8,514 nt of DNA from a bacterium. Its GTDB lineage: Bacteria > Bacillota > Clostridia > Oscillospirales > Oscillospiraceae. Positions 6,982 to 8,514 of the stretch are shown here, one piece after another. The position numbers were made by a program, and so were the translations under genes. The notes below the pieces were generated by a model, which was given only the letters and a program-made list of their open reading frames with translations, had not been told where the DNA came from and made no database searches. The stretch is taken from positions 1 to 8,514 of the forward strand of contig JAHYYS010000085.1 in NCBI GenBank assembly GCA_019424865.1, written 5' to 3'. The stretch's first letter is position 1; every line of letters begins with the position of its first letter.

Positions 6982-7240
6982 TCTTGCTGGAGCATGCCGG
7001 TCCTGCAGGCTCATCAAACAAATTGGACGGCAAACTCGCTGGGAGAAAGCCGTTCGAGAGCCTAAAACTGTGGCAGGTACAAAAACGAGTCTGGCTTTTC
7101 CAGCGGCTGTGTTCCACCTTGCCGCTATGCTTGGGGATTCCAGAGGAGGGATGAACTTGCAACAGGGTCTTCAAGCATTGAACTCCTGCGCCATATTCCA
7201 TTGCACATTTGCAGAAGCACTTTCCTGTGTTGGGGCTGTG
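6982..7240. other. Gene-free stretch, possible dispersed intergenic repeat
   Basis: No credible gene is visible. On the minus strand, 7049-7014 reads LSPSEFAVQFV followed by a stop. I associate this peptide from memory with spurious small ORFs in Oscillospiraceae intergenic repeats; this is unverified. The minus-strand frame 7201-6953 is open for 82 codons, but it runs into the terminator hairpin and has no ribosome site. A weak inverted pair AGCGGC/GCCGCT (7102-7107 and 7121-7126) is present. An AGGAGG immediately precedes an ATG at 7151, but with only one base between them. Confidence 0.4.
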
Positions 7241-7249
7241 TGGTACAAT
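7241..7249 (+). promoter_or_regulatory. Probable extended -10 promoter for the UvrA-like gene
   Basis: TGG directly before TACAAT (7244-7249) forms an extended -10 element. A -35 at 7221-7226 (TTTCCT, 17-base spacing) matches only about half of the consensus. The expected RNA start near 7256 gives a leader of about 63 bases that would include the palindrome at 7267-7278. The upstream gene ends at a terminator, so the UvrA-like gene does need its own promoter. Confidence 0.5.
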
Positions 7250-7266
7250 ATAGATTCAGATGATAA

Positions 7267-7278
7267 CGCCTGCAGGCG
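7267..7278. repeat. 12-bp perfect palindrome in the UvrA-like gene leader
   Basis: CGCCTGCAGGCG is a perfect inverted repeat about 11 bases after the predicted RNA start and 41 bases before the ATG. Its position suits a repressor operator. In RNA it would fold only into a small 4-bp stem with a UGCA loop. It does not resemble the Firmicute LexA box. Confidence 0.45.
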
Positions 7279-7318
7279 GGGACAACAGAACATTATTCCC
7301 TGGAATGGGGGCAAAAGA

Positions 7319-8514
7319 ATGAACAAAATAATACGGCAGAATTGTAAACCGGACAAAATCCAGGTCCGGGGGGCCAGGGTCCACAACTTGAAAAATATTG
7401 ACGTGGAAGTTCCGCTGAACCAGATCGTGGGCATCGCCGGGGTCTCCGGATCCGGAAAATCCTCTCTGGCCCTGGGCGTCCTGTATGCCGAGGGCTCCCG
7501 GCGGTATTTGGAGGCCCTGTCCACCTACACCCGCCGCCGGATGACCCAGGCGGCCAGGGCGGACGTGGACGAGGTGCTGTATGTCCCGGCAGCCCTGGCC
7601 CTCCACCAGCGGCCCGGCGTGCCGGGAATCCGCAGCACCTTCGGTACGGGGACGGAGCTGCTCAACAGCCTGCGGCTGATGTACTCCCGCCTGGCCAGCC
7701 ACCGCTGCCCCAACGGGCACTATGTGCCGCCCTCCCTGGCGGTGGCGGCGGGGCAGGAGCTGACCTGCCCGGCGTGCGGCGAGCGTTTCTATGCCCCCGG
7801 CGCCGAGGAGCTGGCCTTCAACAGCCAGGGGGCCTGCCGCACCTGCGGCGGCACCGGCGTGGTGCGGGCGGTGGACCGGTCCACCCTGGTCCCGGACGAG
7901 TCCCTGACCATCGACGAAGGGGCGGTGGCCCCCTGGAACAGCCTCATGTGGTCGCTGATGACCGACGTGTGCCGGGCCATGGGCGTGCGGACGGACGTGC
8001 CCTTTCGGGAGCTGACGCCGGAGGAGAAGGACATTGTCTACAACGGCCCGGCGGAGAAAAAGCACATCCTCTACCGGGGCAAAAAGCTGGATCAGGCCAC
8101 GGAGTTGGACTTTACCTATTTCAACGCGGTCTACACCGTGGAAAACGCCCTGTCCAAGGTGAAGGACGAGAAGGGCATGAAGCGGGTGGAGAGATTCCTG
8201 AAGGAGGATGTCTGCCCCGACTGCGGCGGCACACGCCTGTCCGAGGCGGCCCGCAGGCCCCGGCTCCGGGGCATCGGTCTGGATGAGGCCTGCCGGATGT
8301 CCCTGGAGGCGCTGGTGGGCTGGGTGGCCGGGGTGCCCGCATCTCTGCCCGCAGAGATGCGCCCCATGGCGGAGCGCATCTGCGAGTCCTTCCAGACGGT
8401 GGCCCGGCGGCTCATGGAGCTGGGGCTGGGGTATCTGACCCTGGACCGGGCCGCCGCCACCCTCTCCACCGGGGAGCGGCAGCGGATGCAGCTGGCCCGG
8501 GCGGTGCGCAACCG
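7319..8514 (+). CDS. UvrA-like ABC ATPase lacking the UvrB-binding domain (5' part)
   Basis: The frame stays open to the window end, giving 398 full codons. It starts like UvrA: IQVRGARVHNLKNIDVEVP, Walker A GVSGSGKSS (41-49), SRRYLEALSTYTRR and RSTFGTGTELLNSLRLMYSR. In canonical UvrA a UvrB-binding domain of roughly 110 residues follows; here only about 20 residues join Cys130 to the zinc module (Cys150, Cys153, Cys173, Cys176; FNSQGACRTCGGTG). The first CPxC pair is reduced to CPNGH. The insertion domain and CPDCGGTRL (299-307) follow. The first signature is LSTGERQR (382-389) rather than LSGGESQR, so NBD I is about 100 residues shorter than in true UvrA. Class II UvrA2 and drug-resistance UvrA-like proteins also lack the UvrB-binding domain; the role may be damage tolerance or drug protection. 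A weak G-rich site (7307-7311) precedes the ATG. NBD II is outside the window. Confidence 0.9.
   Translation, partial: MNKIIRQNCKPDKIQVRGARVHNLKNIDVEVPLNQIVGIAGVSGSGKSSLALGVLYAEGSRRYLEALSTYTRRRMTQAARADVDEVLYVPAALALHQRPGVPGIRSTFGTGTELLNSLRLMYSRLASHRCPNGHYVPPSLAVAAGQELTCPACGERFYAPGAEELAFNSQGACRTCGGTGVVRAVDRSTLVPDESLTIDEGAVAPWNSLMWSLMTDVCRAMGVRTDVPFRELTPEEKDIVYNGPAEKKHILYRGKKLDQATELDFTYFNAVYTVENALSKVKDEKGMKRVERFLKEDVCPDCGGTRLSEAARRPRLRGIGLDEACRMSLEALVGWVAGVPASLPAEMRPMAERICESFQTVARRLMELGLGYLTLDRAAATLSTGERQRMQLARAVRN

Noticed and set aside
6953..7201. An 82-codon minus-strand frame between the reductase and UvrA-like genes
   Set aside because: It includes the terminator hairpin, has no ribosome site and resembles a spurious translation of an intergenic repeat.
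7151..7318. A 56-residue N-terminal extension of the UvrA-like protein from ATG 7151
   Set aside because: It is in frame and open, but AGGAGG is only 1 base from that ATG, the predicted promoter lies inside the extension, and UvrA proteins begin near the IQVRGAR segment.
7256..8065. A 269-codon minus-strand frame opposite the UvrA-like gene
   Set aside because: The UvrA motifs on the plus strand are unmistakable; this frame has a shadow-type composition.

Overview
The window reads as an ordinary chromosomal stretch from a GC-rich anaerobic Firmicute, probably of the Oscillospiraceae type (Flavonifractor/Intestinimonas/Oscillibacter-like). This placement is inferred from high-GC coding DNA, textbook sigma-A promoters and AGGAGG ribosome sites, S-layer homology (SLH) domains, and a desulfoferrodoxin-type superoxide reductase typical of anaerobes. 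It was not tested by any search. I see no rRNA, tRNA, CRISPR array, intact insertion sequence, phage gene or origin.

Layout. (1) 2-3785, plus strand: the 3' end of a MacB-type ABC ATPase overlaps its FtsX/MacB-type permease by 4 bases. A secreted protein with three N-terminal SLH domains follows 29 bases later (9 bases fewer if an earlier ATG is used). The run ends at a strong hairpin that serves both strands. (2) 3861-5201, minus strand: an MPG/AAG-family 3-methyladenine DNA glycosylase, probably starting at TTG, followed by a HAD-family phosphatase, likely one transcript from a clear promoter at 5259-5288. (3) 5305-6216, plus strand: a ten-helix EamA/DMT transporter, divergent from the glycosylase. 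(4) 6498-6981: a self-contained transcription unit for a two-iron superoxide reductase, with consensus promoter, ribosome site and terminator. (5) 6982-7318: a gene-free stretch that may be part of a dispersed intergenic repeat, then a probable promoter and a 12-bp palindrome. (6) 7319 to the window end: the N-terminal part of a UvrA paralogue that lacks the UvrB-binding domain.

How the genes may work together: the ATPase, permease and SLH protein look like one cell-envelope operon. The glycosylase, superoxide reductase and UvrA-like protein are separate units that share a loose theme of DNA-damage and oxygen-stress defence; their closeness may be chance. The least routine items are the SLH protein coupled to a MacB-type transporter, degenerate repeats in its C-terminal region, and the shortened UvrA paralogue. 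I did not find convincing evidence of an undescribed system.
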